Source: Cryoendolithus antarcticus (Eukaryota; Ascomycota; Dothideomycetes; Cladosporiales; Cladosporiaceae). From it: a stretch of DNA of 64,000 bases. The notes below the pieces were generated by a model. That model had not been told where the DNA came from. It saw only the letters and a program-made list of their open reading frames with translations, and did no database searches. The DNA lies in assembly GCA_002077065.1 (NCBI GenBank), contig NAJO01000006.1, forward strand, positions 868,001-932,000. Direction: 5' to 3'. Every line of letters starts with the position of its first letter. Within the stretch, counting starts at the first letter, position 1. The position numbers were made by a program, and so were the translations under genes. Shown one piece after another: positions 20,828 to 33,369 of this stretch.

Positions 20828-22525
20828 TCACCGCCATAGCCCCAGTCCGCCTCTGAACACCCTCCTCACCCGCTGTTCGCACTCAGCGAAGCCTCGCTTC
20901 ACTTTCTTCACCGTACTAGGATCGTCGTGTGTCTCCATTGGACCACGCGAAGATCTCTCCATCTTCCGCGGTCTCGGGTTGCCGACCATCTCCCGCGTCA
21001 CCGGCGATCTTGGAGGTGGTGGCGGTGGTAGAGCTTTCTCGACATTCACTTGAATTGGCGACTGCAACTCCTGTTCGGGAGAGAACATGATAGGTATGTC
21101 GTCTCGGTTCACTTCTTGGACCGGATCAGGACGTGATGGGATCGACGGCGAGTCCAGGGGAGCGAGAGCATCGTCCCATGACCCTGAGGTAAGTTCGATG
21201 CTGTTGAGGTCCAGGTCCTCGATCGTAGACTTGTGAATTGCGAGAAAAGAAGATACTTCGCTCGCAGTCGTCGTGGCGTTGGTAAGTGTGATCGTGTTTA
21301 GGTTCGGGAAGTGAAGCGCTTGTGAGTTGTCCGATCGAGCTCTTTGGAAGTGCGGACGCGCATGGCCGACCGCGTGAGCGGGATGATCGAGTGTCTTGGG
21401 CCGGACCCTCACGGCCGCAAACGGCAAGGGCCCACTGTCGCCCAGCCAAGCGAAGGTGAACGATCGCAAATTAGATTGGAAATTACTAAGGTATGTATGC
21501 AAGAGCTTTACATGGTCTGATCGTCCGCTCGACCGGCTGGAAAAGGATGGGCTGTGTGCATCGATTGTGAGATGCTTAATGCACGACCACCGTCTGCCGG
21601 ATGCCGGCGTTGCCCCGTAGCCAAGTAGTGGCGACAGGTGTAAAATGCCAGATGGGTGTATCGGCGACAGTGTGAGAGAATGCAGCGAGTTCAAGGCATT
21701 GCGCTCGACTGCGATGCGGAGAGAAATTAGTGCGAAGTCGACAGTACTGCGGCAGCTGCGCTGAAGCACATCGTAGCCTGGGCAGGCTACTTTGAGATGT
21801 GCGAGATTGATGAATGCAGAGAAGCCTCTGGCAAAAGCTGGAACGTTCGTCGCAGCGTGGAACAAAGGAGGATATTGTCGAGCAAGTATCGAGGCTGTGC
21901 CCTCGTCTCCGAACTTGGGCCGCTCTCGGCGCGGTGCATGGGCTTGTGGTGTGTACGTGAAGCTGAGCTCCTCGCCAGTGTCAGGCTCGATGAGTGGCGG
22001 CAACGCTGTCTCCTGCGTGTGCGGGAGTGTGAATGTCAAGGTCTTGACGTGGAAGCCCAGTCGGTCGAGGGCTACTAGCCTAGCTGGCTTCGTGAAAGTG
22101 CTGGTCTTGAACGTAATGCTGAGATGTTCGAACAGCGCCGGCGCTGCTCGCACGCTGAAGTCGTGGCAGACAAGCCGCAAGCTTGCGAGGTCTGGCTTGG
22201 GAAGGTGCGAGATTAGATTCTCACGGCAATTGTCGTTAAGCCAGAACCGAAGGAATGTGCTGCTGTCTGACAGCACCAGGCTGCATACAGAGGCGAAGGT
22301 GTCGGCTGCATCGTAGCATCATCAGTAGGTGTCAGCAAATTTGAAAGCACGCTTTCACTTACATCGTTCGCTCGACGAGTCAATCTCTCCAAACAGAAGT
22401 CGGCTGCCACCGCTTCTCGAAGTCCCTACCGAAGTCGCTGACGCTGCTGACGAGAAGCTCGAGAACGATGTGGAAGGTTTCTCGGCAAGTACGAAAGCCT
22501 GTTGGCTATCCTGCTTGAAGCTCAT
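20828..22525 (-). CDS. F-box-like protein
   Basis: Two exons on the reverse strand, 22525-22363 and 22305-20828 (57-nt intron GTAAGTG...GATGCAG), give 546 residues. The N-terminal 55 residues are Ser-rich. About residues 75-115 (LNDNCRENLISHLPKPDLAS then LRLVCHDFSVRAAPALFEHL) read as a divergent F-box: a Leu-Pro plus the LASLRLVCxxF pattern. The centre has leucine-rich spacing (INLAHLKVACPG, LNTITLTNATTT) but no clear repeats. The tail has a poly-proline run and many charged residues. F-box proteins recruit substrates to SCF ubiquitin ligases through Skp1; the substrate is unknown. The 3' end converges on DMC1 over 192 bp. Confidence 0.75.
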
Positions 22526-23634
22526 GGTGATTTCTTATTATCATTGACTCATTCATAAGTATGTATGGAGCGGAGAATTTCGATCGGGATCGCGCGGTAC
22601 GGGAAAAGAGAGTACGGAAGGAGATCGTGATGCAGCAGGTCTTGCCCCTTTGACCTACCTGGACCTGCGTGGTTTGTGTACATTGGCCGCAGTGGTTGTG
22701 GAGTATATGCAGGTGAAGTGAGTCACATCGCGAGGTGTTGCTCGTTGAGACCGCGAAAGTAATGCGCAGACAGAGCAACAACGCGACTCTACCGCGAAAG
22801 CAGAACGTTATAGACGTGATGTATGGTCGAATATGGGAGGGGCTGGGGTCGCAGGTTGATCTTACGTCCTGCTTTTATGCAAGCTACTGCATGCTGCTTC
22901 AGTGTAGCGTGGCCGCGTGCATGCGAAGTCGCTGATAGGCTCGTCGCTTCGTGAAACGCAGGTCGGCCTGCGGGTCCGCGTCTGTTACAGAACCTAGCGC
23001 GTGCGCGCGCGCGAAGTTAATGCAGCATCTGGACGTATCATGAAGGTCATTGCGCTGCATTGTTGTTGGTGTTGTTGCAATAGATGAAGTGATGAGACGA
23101 AGAGCTGAAGTGAACGCGCCTTGACAACAGGCTTGGCGTCGGCCCATCTTGAACTACCGGAACGAGCCAGATGAGCCGAATGACGCTCGTAGAAATTACA
23201 GCCTTCATGTTGTGGCAGTTGACGCGCCTCCAAAAGCTGTAACGCACAGATCGGAGCCGCACTCTCTCATCGACGGAGCATGACAAACGTCGCTTCGACC
23301 TGGAGTGGCACATCGGGTACTGTGCGCGCGAGTGCTAATAAATCACATTCACCAGCAGAGCCGCATGGATCACGTTGTCGCCGTTCAGTCTGATCTGAGT
23401 TTCCTCTCATGGCCCTCACAGGAGCAGCGTTGAAGTGGCTCCAGTAAAGGACTCCGAGCATGGTCCCAATGGCTGACCGCGTGCTGGGCTAGGTTGCGCA
23501 CGCGTGTCGTTGTCGCGACCAGCGTAGGCAGAGCGCATGAGCATTGCATTGGGCCTTAGTCGCCCTCGCGCAATTGGCAGTTCTCGTCATGGCATGATCA
23601 ACGCGTCGCGTGCCACCCTTGCGTCGAGAGTTCC
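22526..23634. other. Intergenic region F-box-like / RRP7
   Basis: 1.1 kb with no supported gene. It contains an alternating GC tract at about 22997-23014 and a GTT-rich stretch near 23060-23080, both short simple-sequence features. Confidence 0.4.
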
Positions 23635-24552
23635 TCATCCGCCCCTCCTCTTCCTCATCTCCTCAACCCTCCTCCGATCCATCTCGAACTGCCCAACCAA
23701 TGCCTGCGCCTCCCTCTTCTTCCGCTCCCGATGCTGGAACTTATAGAAGCCCTCTCCAATCATCTTCTCCTGCCGCTTCTTCAGCTCCTCTTCCTTCAAT
23801 CTGACTGCATCCTCTCTCGCCGGATCGCTCCTGCCACCCCGCACAACCGTGATGAAGCCATCCTCATCTGGCTCCGCACGCTGTCGCGCGAGAGTCTTAG
23901 CGCGCGCAGCTTCTTGCGCGGCGAAGGTGGTCATGTACGCATCGATCGACTCCTGCAGGGCGTGATGCGAGGGGTGCCGCAACTTGTGGTGTGCTGCATA
24001 GCGCGACAGACCCAGCGCAGGAACTTTGCCGTCTACGCCCTCGCCCCATGTGATCTGCTTGCCTGACTTGACTGCTCGTCGTGCTTCTCGTAGTGCAAGC
24101 TCCGCACTAGGCTTGTCTACGAACGTGACAATCGCAGTGCCGCCGCTGCAATGCGTATCTCGATCCCACACCTCCGGCAGCTGTCCCACCTCCGCTGGCG
24201 CTGCACCTTCGCCATCCTCCTGCCCTCGCTTCCGCTTCTTCCTTACTGGTGCAACAGGTGATGTGATGCCCTTCCCTACCCTCGCACCCTCGAAAGCAAC
24301 ACTCTCTATCCTCGCCCCGCCGAGTTGATCCGCAAATAGCGATCTGAGGTGGACATCTGTCGTATCTATGGGCACATTGACCAGGAAGACCTCTCGTGGT
24401 GTGTCGGCCGTGGGAGCTTTCGGCGCATTTGGGCGAAGGTAGAGATAGTGGGTTGTGTCTTTTGGGTATGAAGGCAGGCCAGGAACTCGGAGAGGGAGCA
24501 CAGTGAAGTCGTTGACGCTTGTGACGACGGCTGGAGACTTCTTAGGCACCAT
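23635..24552 (-). CDS. RRP7: Ribosomal RNA-processing protein 7
   Basis: An intronless 305-residue protein. The frame is open further upstream, but the first ATG is at 24552 and gives the family-like start MVPKKSPAVVTSVNDFTVLP. An RRM-like domain spans about 55-170 (REVFLVNVPIDTTDVHLRSL and GGTAIVTFVDKPSAELAL) with a Lys-rich insert. The C-terminal half has the Rrp7 hallmark stretch: DEDGFITVVRGG, then a charged helix ending GEGFYKFQHRERKKREAQAL. Yeast Rrp7 joins the UTP-C part of the small-subunit processome and is needed for 18S rRNA maturation in the nucleolus. It lies in tandem with UAP1, only 180 bp downstream of it. Confidence 0.92.
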   Translation of the reverse strand: MVPKKSPAVVTSVNDFTVLPLRVPGLPSYPKDTTHYLYLRPNAPKAPTADTPREVFLVNVPIDTTDVHLRSLFADQLGGARIESVAFEGARVGKGITSPVAPVRKKRKRGQEDGEGAAPAEVGQLPEVWDRDTHCSGGTAIVTFVDKPSAELALREARRAVKSGKQITWGEGVDGKVPALGLSRYAAHHKLRHPSHHALQESIDAYMTTFAAQEAARAKTLARQRAEPDEDGFITVVRGGRSDPAREDAVRLKEEELKKRQEKMIGEGFYKFQHRERKKREAQALVGQFEMDRRRVEEMRKRRGG

Positions 24553-24732
24553 TTTGGGGTATGCAAAGCGCTGTCTGAAGTTCTGTGGTATCAGGATCTC
24601 GAGGACAAAAAGTTCACATGTCAAAGTTGCACGCCACGCTCGGACCAATTGGACTTTTTGGTGGCATGCAAACGAGAAAGTGAGTTCATTTATATCGCAC
24701 TCATATGATAGACCCGTAATGCACGACGCTCC

Positions 24733-26274
24733 TCACTGCTTCTCAATAACAGCGGGCGCCTTGATCTCCTTTCCCTTCAAGAACTCCAGCCCCTCTCCAC
24801 CGTAGCTGATCAACGGACTAACCTCCACATCTGCCTCCGGGTCATCGCTCGTCACAGTCGCCCCAGCCTCTCTCAGGAACCTTACACCTTGCGCCAAAAT
24901 GTCTCTCCTGCTAGTATCAGGGTCATCTTCGCCAGTGCCCTTTGCATTCTTGAGTGGCGAGAATTCGTCCTCCCGCTTCACCTCCATGCATGCGAATTTG
25001 TCCATAGGAAGGAATGGGAAGCAGTCGAACACAAATTGCTCAAGCTTAATGCCATTTGGTTTCTCAGGCTTGACCGCATTGCCCTTCTCATCGACGCAAG
25101 GAATCTTCTTCTTTGCAACGTGGTGGGGGAGCTTGTGTGCCCAATCTGGTATCGACTCGAGGAAGCGGTAGCTGTAGTAGTGGTTCACGATGTTGGCAGC
25201 GCGGAACTTGAGAAGCTTCGAGTCCTTCGGGTCCTTGGCTTCTGCGGAAGCGGAGTCAATCTCGCTGTATTCAACTACGTCAGGCTTGCCGTCCTTTTGC
25301 AAGATGAGACCGACGCTTTCCTTTGCGTTGCGCTTGCGTACGACTTTCGTGGCAATGTCAACGTCCTTTGATGCACTGAAGCCGATGAAGGTTGGGTCTG
25401 CGACTCTGACGAGACAGTTGTCGACGCAGTAGGCGTGGATGTGCTTGATACCGCGTTTCTCCATGTCGAGCACGATGCCATTGTTGATGAGGGCTGAATA
25501 CAGTCCGCCATTGCCGTCAGGCGCTGTCGCAACCTTGCTCTTACTCTCCAGCAGTATCTTCCCCTCCATGCTTACACATGGAAGAACACCTTGCTCGAAG
25601 AACACAACGTTATTCCGATTTAGGCCAAAGTACTTGTGCTCCTCGAAGTAGTCTTGCGTGGGCTTTCGGGTAGGTCCCGAGGTCATAATGTACCACGGCA
25701 CCGTCACCTCCTCCTTCGAGTGCGCTTTGCGGGCTAGCTGCTCTAGCTTGCGTATACGCTCCGCCTGCAATTGGAACAGACTCTTCTTGCTCTGCAGACC
25801 GATATCGAAGCAACCTTTTGGCGCTGAGCTGCCCAGTCGTGTCCCCTGTCCGCCCGCCATGAGTACCACTGCCACCTGATTGTCCGCCACTAGCTTCAGG
25901 CCACCCTCATACCATTTGTCCAGGTCCTCCTGCTTGCTATCGATGACTGAGCATTGCGCTGATTCGGGTAGCTGCTCCAGCTTCGGTCCCTCCTCCTCAT
26001 CCTTGGGCTTCGGAGGATGTAGTGCTTTTTCTGTGATCTCGTTGATGTGCTCTGGATCGACAGGCTCAAGTTGCTGGTAAAGAAAGCCCTTCTCCTCTGG
26101 CTTGAGGTCATCATAGAAGTTAAAGACATGGCCCTGCTTGGCCTTCTCGAATTTATCTCGGAGGGTGTTGTAGTCGTTGTCTGATGGTGCATGATATGTC
26201 TCCTCCTTCTTGTCTCCCCCAAGGTGCATCGCTGACAGCATGCTATTCATCGTGTCCTTTACTGCGGCCGCCAT
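24733..26274 (-). CDS. UAP1: UDP-N-acetylglucosamine pyrophosphorylase
   Basis: An intronless 513-residue protein starting at ATG 26274. Residues 138-155 carry the nucleotide-binding signature [17 protein letters not shown]. Other family motifs are [41 protein letters not shown] and [19 protein letters not shown]. The C-terminal domain contains EFSPLKNA. The enzyme makes UDP-GlcNAc from GlcNAc-1-P and UTP, the last step before chitin, N-glycan and GPI-anchor synthesis; it is cytosolic and essential in fungi (yeast QRI1/UAP1). The length matches the family. All motifs look intact. Confidence 0.96.
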   Translation of the reverse strand: MAAAVKDTMNSMLSAMHLGGDKKEETYHAPSDNDYNTLRDKFEKAKQGHVFNFYDDLKPEEKGFLYQQLEPVDPEHINEITEKALHPPKPKDEEEGPKLEQLPESAQCSVIDSKQEDLDKWYEGGLKLVADNQVAVVLMAGGQGTRLGSSAPKGCFDIGLQSKKSLFQLQAERIRKLEQLARKAHSKEEVTVPWYIMTSGPTRKPTQDYFEEHKYFGLNRNNVVFFEQGVLPCVSMEGKILLESKSKVATAPDGNGGLYSALINNGIVLDMEKRGIKHIHAYCVDNCLVRVADPTFIGFSASKDVDIATKVVRKRNAKESVGLILQKDGKPDVVEYSEIDSASAEAKDPKDSKLLKFRAANIVNHYYSYRFLESIPDWAHKLPHHVAKKKIPCVDEKGNAVKPEKPNGIKLEQFVFDCFPFLPMDKFACMEVKREDEFSPLKNAKGTGEDDPDTSRRDILAQGVRFLREAGATVTSDDPEADVEVSPLISYGGEGLEFLKGKEIKAPAVIEKQ

Positions 26275-28424
26275 GTTGGGAGATGTATACAGGCTAATTT
26301 TTGATAGAGCAGACTTCGTTGTACAATGTCGAATGACCTACTTGTGATTGCCTGTGAAATTGCTTCTTGGGCATGCTAGATCATGCACGAGCTCGAAGAT
26401 ATGATTTCGTACCGAAGTACAAAGAACTCACCGTCAAGCATTGCATGGTGGGGCAACAAACGCAGAGGGTGCCCCGCATCGCGTGGCTGAGCAGCATCGA
26501 GGCCTTGCACGACATGTACATGTTCCTGATGTACCCCCAACGTCCCCTGTTCTGTCAGCACGAACAAGCCATATCGTCAATGTTACTACTGATGGTATGT
26601 CTTCGCTACGGGATTCCGGATCCACTTGCGCCTCGAGATGATGATCTCCCTCAAGCGCTCGATGCACCCGAAGCGCGACATTTACGACAATGATCGATCA
26701 CAGCTGAACCGCATCTTTGAGGATGCTCGAACTCCTCTTGCCTCCGTCTACCCGGACTTGTATGAGACATTGAGAGATGCGCTCGTCAGCTTGCCCGAAA
26801 CAGTGATCTATGTCTGTGAAAGACACAACCCCAGGGCGAAGTAGGTAATGACCAGCCTGCTCTCTAATACCGATATCGGTTGCCAAAATCGCTGTCGCAA
26901 GGGCGTTCATAGTATCACGGTCGCGTTCAAGCACATGGGAACGCGGAGATAGGTACGAGACGGACCACATTACTTGATCGCCGAGATCCAGACCACGCCT
27001 GTCACTGCGCTTGAGGCTCCATAAATGCTGACTTTTCGATGGACTCTTTGGCCGTCCACGCCGAAGTACATGGAGCCGTGTAGGGATTAATGAAGCATCG
27101 CGGCTCACTTCGTATCGCTCGTGCCAGGCTTTCTCGCTGTCGCCGTGGAGCAATGTAAGCAGCCCCGATCGTGCTTCTCGGGCATGATGACTGTTGTCCG
27201 TATAAGGCTGGTCGTGTCAGCGCCCGGTACGAGTGTTGGGCAGGCAATGAACTCAGGGCACGCGAAACAAATTGGCCGCATCCGGTAGTCGTAGAAGAAG
27301 CGCTGACAGCGCGCAAACAGAGATCTGCTTCTTCCCGGGGCGGGCCTAGAATAATTGTGTCGCTGGGCGATTACACAAATGATTGAACCAGTTGGCAGGG
27401 CTGCGAAACGTGATCTTCGTGGCATTACACGTAATGCTCGGCCGCTGTGGGTGCCTACGATCGTCGCCAGTTCCGGCACTCATCGACGCGAGAGTTTGAA
27501 GGTGCAGGTCTGACGATTGATGCCCCGGTCCGATGCGCACTGACGAGGATCAAAGTGGCGCGACCCTGGGAACGGCGTGGCTGGTTTCAAATCGTCCTGT
27601 TCGGCCGCCGTTCTCGTCATCGCCTCTTCCGTTCCAGCGACGGGTGTGACACTTCATCACGAGGATTCTTACTGCTGTGTGACTGACGACGTGGCGCCAC
27701 GTTCTCCTCACTTCTTCATATAGCTGTAGTCACGCAGCACATGCACCGCATGCACCTATGTCGATCTTCAAAAGGTATGATGGCATTTGCGAGGGGTCCC
27801 ATCGCGAATGCAGCGGGTCTAGGCTGAAAGAGGATCTTCCCGTCGGTCCCGCAGATTAAGCTTCAGTCAGCCACCCAATCCTACAGCTTTCCTCTAACCG
27901 CGGCGTGCACCTCTGACGACTTCGCATGCATAACAGCTGCATGCTAACATGGCAAAATGCGATCCACCGCTACCGCGACTAGCTGGGCAGACTCCACCGC
28001 CCAGCATCACGCGCTCTTGGTAGGTCGAGCTTCCGATGTTCTTCATCTCTCGCACGCGCCGCTCTTTGGCATCGCTATCCTCACCGTTGTTGTCTAGGAG
28101 ATACCTGCCACCGCGCTGCCCAACCTCAACGACCCACTGTGAAGGAAGTCCGCGCGTGTTTCATCTTGCCTTGAATACGAGTATATCCTTGTTCCTCTTA
28201 TTGCATGGTTCTCTCATACCCAAGCATACCATAATTTCAACAGCAAGATTTGAAGGTACTCGGCAGGGCTAGAAAGTAGCATTCCTCGCCTACTACATTC
28301 CACCTGAGCCGCCGAACAACCGAAGAATCACTGTTGACGTTACGACTTGTCAATTCGATCACGACCTCTCGACAGTTGAGCAGAATAGTCGTTTGCGAGG
28401 TCTGGAGTCGCTTTGGGCGTCGAA
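26275..28424. other. 2.1 kb gene-poor intergenic region with possible coding remnants
   Basis: Two frames between 26367 and 26844 on the + strand look weakly protein-like; the second (26626-26844) contains RSQLNRIFEDARTPLASVYP and ends NPRAK. The opposite strand is also open at 26698-27153. None has a start, splice or family motif I can defend, so no gene is called. The remaining sequence shows no repeats. The right end includes the promoter of the glucanase gene. Confidence 0.35.
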
Positions 28425-29809
28425 ATGTTGTTCAATAGCGCAACAGCAGCGCTTTGCGCATTTGCATCAGTCGCACAGGCTGCACCGTAAGTCATCCCCG
28501 TAAGCTATAATCTGAGCTCATGCTGACGTCTCCGTGACTGCAGTCTTCAAAAGCGAGATGGACCAAGTGGTGGCATCAGCTGGGGCTCAGAGACTATCCG
28601 AGGAGTGAACCTAGGCGGCTGGCTAGTCCTTGAGCCATGGATCACGCCATCGATCTTCCAGTCATTCCCAATGTCGAGAGGCATTGTTGACGAGTACACA
28701 CTCGGTAAAGTCCTCGGGCAGCAAGCAGCGCACGATCAAGTCCTCAAACCTCATTGGGACAGCTGGGTGCAGCTCGGAGACTTCCAGAAGATCGCGAAGT
28801 CCGGCTTCAATGTCGTAAGGATACCGATAGGCTATTGGGCCTTCGATAACTCGGGCTCGCCGTACGCAAGTGGTGCAGCGCCTTACCTCGACAAAGCCAT
28901 CGGATGGGCAAGGCAGGTTGGCGTCAAAGTGGTGAGTGTGACTGAAGTAGTCAGTGAAGCAAGGCAAATACTAACATTGCCCAGATCCTTGACCTCCATG
29001 GCGCACCCGGCTCCCAGAACGGCTTCGACAACAGCGGTCAACGGCTGTCCACCCCTCCTGGTCCAGGCTGGCAACAAGGCGACACCGTATCTCGCACTCT
29101 TACCATCCTCAAGCAGATGCAAGACAAATACGGCGCCTCCTCGTACGATGACGTGGTAGCCGCCATCGAAGTCCTTAACGAGCCCCTGAACTCCGCTCTG
29201 AATCTCGGTACCACCAAGCAATTTACACGCGACGCATACGCCAACCAGCGCAAGAGCTCCTCATCCCGCGTCGTGATGTTTCAGGACGGCTTCGAGACCC
29301 CGAGCTCTTACAATGGCTTCCTGACACCCTCTGATAACAACGCGCAGCTCGTCGTGGTAGACCACCACGAGTACCAAGTCTTCACGCCCGAGCTCGTCGC
29401 TCTCCAGCCCTGGCAACATCGCCAACTCGTCTGCAACAACGCAGGCACTTACTCTGGCGCGGACAAATGGAGCATCGTCGGCGAGTGGTCCGCAGCCATG
29501 ACCGATTGTGCCGCCGCCTTAAATGGGTACGGCGTTGGCGCCCGCTACGAGGGGCTTTACCCAGGCTCCAAGTACGTCGGCAGCTGCGCGAACATCAACT
29601 TCATCGAGACTTGGACGGACGACTTCAAAAAGGATATGAGAGGGTATATTGAGGCGCAGCTGGAGGCTTTCGAACGCGCGACCAACGGCTGGATCTTCTG
29701 GAACTTCAAGACTGAGGCGTCGCCGGAGTGGGATGCGTTTAGGTTGATCGATGCTGGGATCTTCCCGCAGCCGTTGACGGACAGGCAGTTTGGCGCGATT
29801 TGCACTTGA
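28425..29809 (+). CDS. EXG1: Secreted exo-beta-1,3-glucanase, GH5 (Exg1 type)
   Basis: Three exons, 28425-28486, 28544-28931 and 28985-29809, give 424 residues. The N-terminus is a signal peptide (MLFNSATAALCAFASVAQA) followed by LQKR, a Kex2-type processing site. GH5 motifs in order: IRGVNLGGWLVLEPWITPS, FNVVRIPIGYWAF, ILDLHGAPGSQNG, the acid/base Glu in IEVLNEP, DHHEYQVF, the nucleophile Glu in SIVGEWSAA, and GWIFWNFKTE near the end. The two introns are confirmed by restoring APLQKR and VKVILDLHG. The enzyme releases glucose from beta-1,3-glucan ends and acts in wall remodelling and nutrition. The length matches yeast Exg1 (448). Confidence 0.95.
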
Positions 29810-30985
29810 TCGATGTTTCGTATTGGAACTGTCAATGGAAGAGCTTGGATGATGGACGAATCTGATGAGGCATATCACTGATGAAAGGTATTTGATGACG
29901 GACTCAAGGTTGGATCTGCAAAAGACGGACAATGTGTACATGCCGTCCCGTTATACCCAGTGCATTGTTGCGGGGCGGCGGTGGTTGAAGGCGAGTTACT
30001 TCTTAGCATTTAAATTGCGCAAGCCAAGCAGGAGAGCATCACAATGTCTACTACCGCATCAGCCTCTAGTTCTTAGTGCGCTATGTCACATCGTTTAATT
30101 ATATGGTCGTGTAACTGTAAGTCAATATCAGAAGGTACACCCAGCCCCTCCTTCCGGTTACTCTCGGCTCCCTCGTGTCACCACAGCAGCTTAGCCTCCT
30201 CACCTCATCTACTTCATTGATTAGCCTACTGCATTTGTACAAGTATTGACAACAATCATGAACTCAGTGTCGGCGCGATCTGCCTTGACGATGGCGCCAT
30301 CTCTAGTGTCTGGTGACGGTAAAGCTGAAACCCGCAGTCGACGTTCCTCGAATGAAAGCATCTGGCCTTGATCGCGACAAAAGGGCCTCTGCCGACCTGG
30401 AACACTACTCCGGACGAGCTCATTACATCCACCAACCCTGTCTTCGACATCCGAGGCACATCGAACCTATTTAGACCTACCTGCTATTCCCGCAATAGGT
30501 TATGGTTAACCTCATTGGCCAAACCTTGACATCAAAGTAGAAGCTCTCCGACGTCACCCGACTGCTTCTCACACGCTGCTTGTACTGGACCAGCGGAGCA
30601 CAGCTCTCGTTGGTCACGAGTTTTCTGATAGGTCCAGAGCTCACAGGCTGCTGGCGTGCTCGTGTGAGATCCGGAGTGTAGCGGCTGAGAGTTCTTGTTG
30701 GCTTTGCATCGAGCGTGGGTGTACCTTTGTAGGCATGACGATAGGTAGGTGGTGGTATATAGGTAGGTAGGCGGTACCACACGTGCACTCTACTATTTCT
30801 CTGAGACCTCTACGTCCTACAGCCCAAGTCAACAACAAAGGAATACCGAGAGCGCATCAAAGCCTCAACTGTGAACCGCGTCAAACTTGTCTCACCAAAC
30901 CGTCGAGGATAATACCTATCACTCCACGAGAACCCACCTGATCGCCGCCTTCATATCACCCGGGTACCCTTTCAACAACCACGTC
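29810..30985. other. Intergenic region glucanase / small protein
   Basis: 1.2 kb with no supported gene. A GGTAGG-rich stretch with TATATA lies at about 30743-30773 (GGTGGTGGTATATAGGTAGG), about 220 bp before the next start, and may be a core promoter. Confidence 0.4.
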
Positions 30986-31258
30986 ATGTCTTCTCAATCA
31001 TCAGCACCACACCGCAATTCCGGCACCTTCTTGGTCCTCTCTCCCGTCGAAGTTGGGCCCGAAAGTCACACTGCAGCGTCTCAAACTTCCGCCTCGCCGA
31101 CTTCCACCCGCTCAGCAAGTTCGCCACTCTCGACAGCCGACAAGCGAGCAGCATCAGTATCAGACGCGATCGAGCCGCTCGAGAAGATCAGGGCACAGAA
31201 GGCAAGCGGCGAGAAGAACCAATTCTTGCATTTGGGCGAGGAGACCGTGACGGAGTGA
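30986..31258 (+). CDS. Small Ser/Thr-rich hypothetical protein
   Basis: A 90-residue frame starting at ATG 30986, first in-frame ATG with a good context (CACGTCATGTC). The beginning NSGTFLVLSPVEVGPESH and the end KNQFLHLGEETVTE are less simple than the Ser/Thr/Ala-rich middle. The protein has no signal peptide or membrane span. Small proteins with a similar NSGxFLVLSPVEV opening exist in related fungi as far as I recall, which favours a real gene, but no function can be given. No intron was found. Confidence 0.55.
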   Translation: MSSQSSAPHRNSGTFLVLSPVEVGPESHTAASQTSASPTSTRSASSPLSTADKRAASVSDAIEPLEKIRAQKASGEKNQFLHLGEETVTE

Positions 31259-32479
31259 GTGGCGAGTCATTGTGGTGGAAGACAGACGAAGCGAAGGAAA
31301 CGAGAAGGAAATTTTATGAATCATGACTCGGTTGAGGGAATGCATTCTGAGGTAAGGTCGGACACAGGAAGGATGTCAAGGAGCCAGCCAAACCATTAGG
31401 CCGGTGCGTGTGACAAGCATATAAGAGTCTGCTGGGAATTCGTTATACTCGTTACGTAGCACAGAACGAAGAGCAATAATAGTACTGCGTTACGCAAGCG
31501 TTACGACGCAGCGTTCCATTGAGCTTCCTTGACATGAGACTTTTAAAGATAGCAATTTCTCCTCTCGTGTATGCCAAGCGGTGCAAATCGTCTAGTCTGG
31601 TGCATGTCCAGATCGAATCTTTGGTCTTAACTTGAATCGACAATCACCTTGGAGCGATTGGGGAAAGTGCGGACGCCAGACTTCGCATCACCATGAATCA
31701 ATATTATCGTGAACAGATGTAGTCATTTGTAAGACCGACGTGATATGTACGGTCTTTGGTATATATGGGCGGGCTCACGATGGCGCCGGTGAGGATGGGA
31801 GAATTCTACGCAGGGAAGAAAGTCGAAAGTCCAGGCGGGTGCCAAGAAATCTGGCGGTTGGAAGGCGCGAGGCAGGAATGACTTTGGTTGCGAGACATGT
31901 CTGTCACTTTCGTGATGGGATCCGTTATTATTGCTTGCCGACTAGTATTTCTATGCGTATGGAATGATGAACTCTGGATCGAACGTATCTCTTGATTTAT
32001 ATCAAAAACATGAGGACAGTTTGGTCTCGTCGCCGATCACGTGCAAAGCGCACGGACTGGATCTCGAACGAACATCGGAACTCAGGGATTTGATCTCCTT
32101 TGGCGACAATTCAGGCCACGCGAACAGTACAGCCGCCCCCGAGTTGGTCAACGGACAAAGCTTACGCCATGGACATCATCCCACGACTCCCGCAACACAC
32201 GAGTGCCGCGCCTCTCTGCGTTACATTCTCTTCATCAACACATCATCATCGAATACCATAACCACTGTCGACACTAGACACTACTGCAATAAGTGACCAG
32301 GACTGCGACGAGAAAAGTGTGTATATGGCACAGCACTACATGTGACCCTGCGACATTCCATCTGTCGCAAAGAAGGGCTTGCACGAGGCGTCGCCGGGCG
32401 CAATACGACACACACTGCTGTCCGACATCAACGACACCACCATAGCAGAACACACACATCATCACCTGCACCACCCATC
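31259..32479. other. Intergenic region small protein / IES4
   Basis: 1.2 kb with no supported gene; open frames are short and without motifs. C/A-rich sequence (CATCATCACCTGCACCACCC) leads into the IES4 start. Confidence 0.4.
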
Positions 32480-33369
32480 ATGTCGACCACCGCCAAGGGT
32501 TCGAGCAAGTCGGCACGCAAGACGCATATAGTTACGCTGCATCTCTCACCACACACGCTGTCGCGATTTCCACATACGCCCTCGCCGCCGAAACCATCAG
32601 AATCCCCAGCAAACGTGCCCAAACTCGAGACCACTCCAGCGATCATACAGCCAGACTCTTCCTCTGCAGACAAGTCTTCAGAGTCGGCTTCGACACCAGC
32701 TGCCACGACCGCCAACACACCCGATCCCAATGCGCTCGCACCACCACCGAAGGTCGATGGCCGACGGAAGCGAGGTGGTGCTGCTGCCATCACAGGACGC
32801 AAGAGGGCGCCACCAACGATAGATCCCATGGGCACACCGAGGGAGCGCGCACGACCAGGGCCGAAGAAGAAGCCGAGACTGTAAGTCCATGAGCTTGCCG
32901 CATGCGCAACAACTTTTCTGCATGTCTAACCACTAACATTCATCACAGACCAGACGGCTCTATCGACCGCACGACCTCCGGTCCCAATCCCGCACCAAAC
33001 CCCATCCCGGCACACAAACTCGGTCCGAAAGCAAACACCGGCGCTATCAACGCCGGACTACGCGCTCTGGACCGCACTGGTAAGCCTTGCCGTCGCTGGC
33101 AGAAGTCTGGGCTACAACTTAAATCCTTCACCGGCACGACATGGGGTATGGCGACGTGGAAGGCACCTCCGAAGACTAACGGCGTCAACGGAAGCGCTGA
33201 TGGGGAGATGCAGAGCGACAGCTCGAGTGAGGTGAAGATGCCTGACAGTAGTGCTGTGCAAAGTGAGAGGAGTGTTAGCGCCGTCGAGCATAAAGCCGAG
33301 GCGGGAGAGCCAATGGAAGGGGTGACGAGTTCGCCGCCGCCGCAGCCAGCAGTCGCCCTTGTTGCTTAG
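32480..33369 (+). CDS. IES4: INO80 chromatin-remodelling complex subunit Ies4
   Basis: Two exons, 32480-32880 and 32949-33369 (68-nt intron GTAAGTCC...CATCACAG), give 273 residues. The N-terminus THIVTLHLSPHTLSRFPHTP fits the conserved Ies4 start region. A Ser/Pro/Ala-rich linker and a basic stretch (GPKKKPRL, a likely nuclear localisation signal) follow. Exon 2 holds the most conserved block: HKLGPKANTGAINAGLRALD, KPCRRWQKSGLQLKSFTG, and TWGMATWKAP. The C-terminal tail is low-complexity. In yeast, Ies4 is an accessory INO80 subunit phosphorylated in the checkpoint response. The yeast protein is much shorter; the long linker is usual in filamentous fungi. Confidence 0.82.

Noticed and set aside
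22997..23014. Alternating GC tract that could form Z-DNA
   Set aside because: Too short and isolated to support a functional claim.
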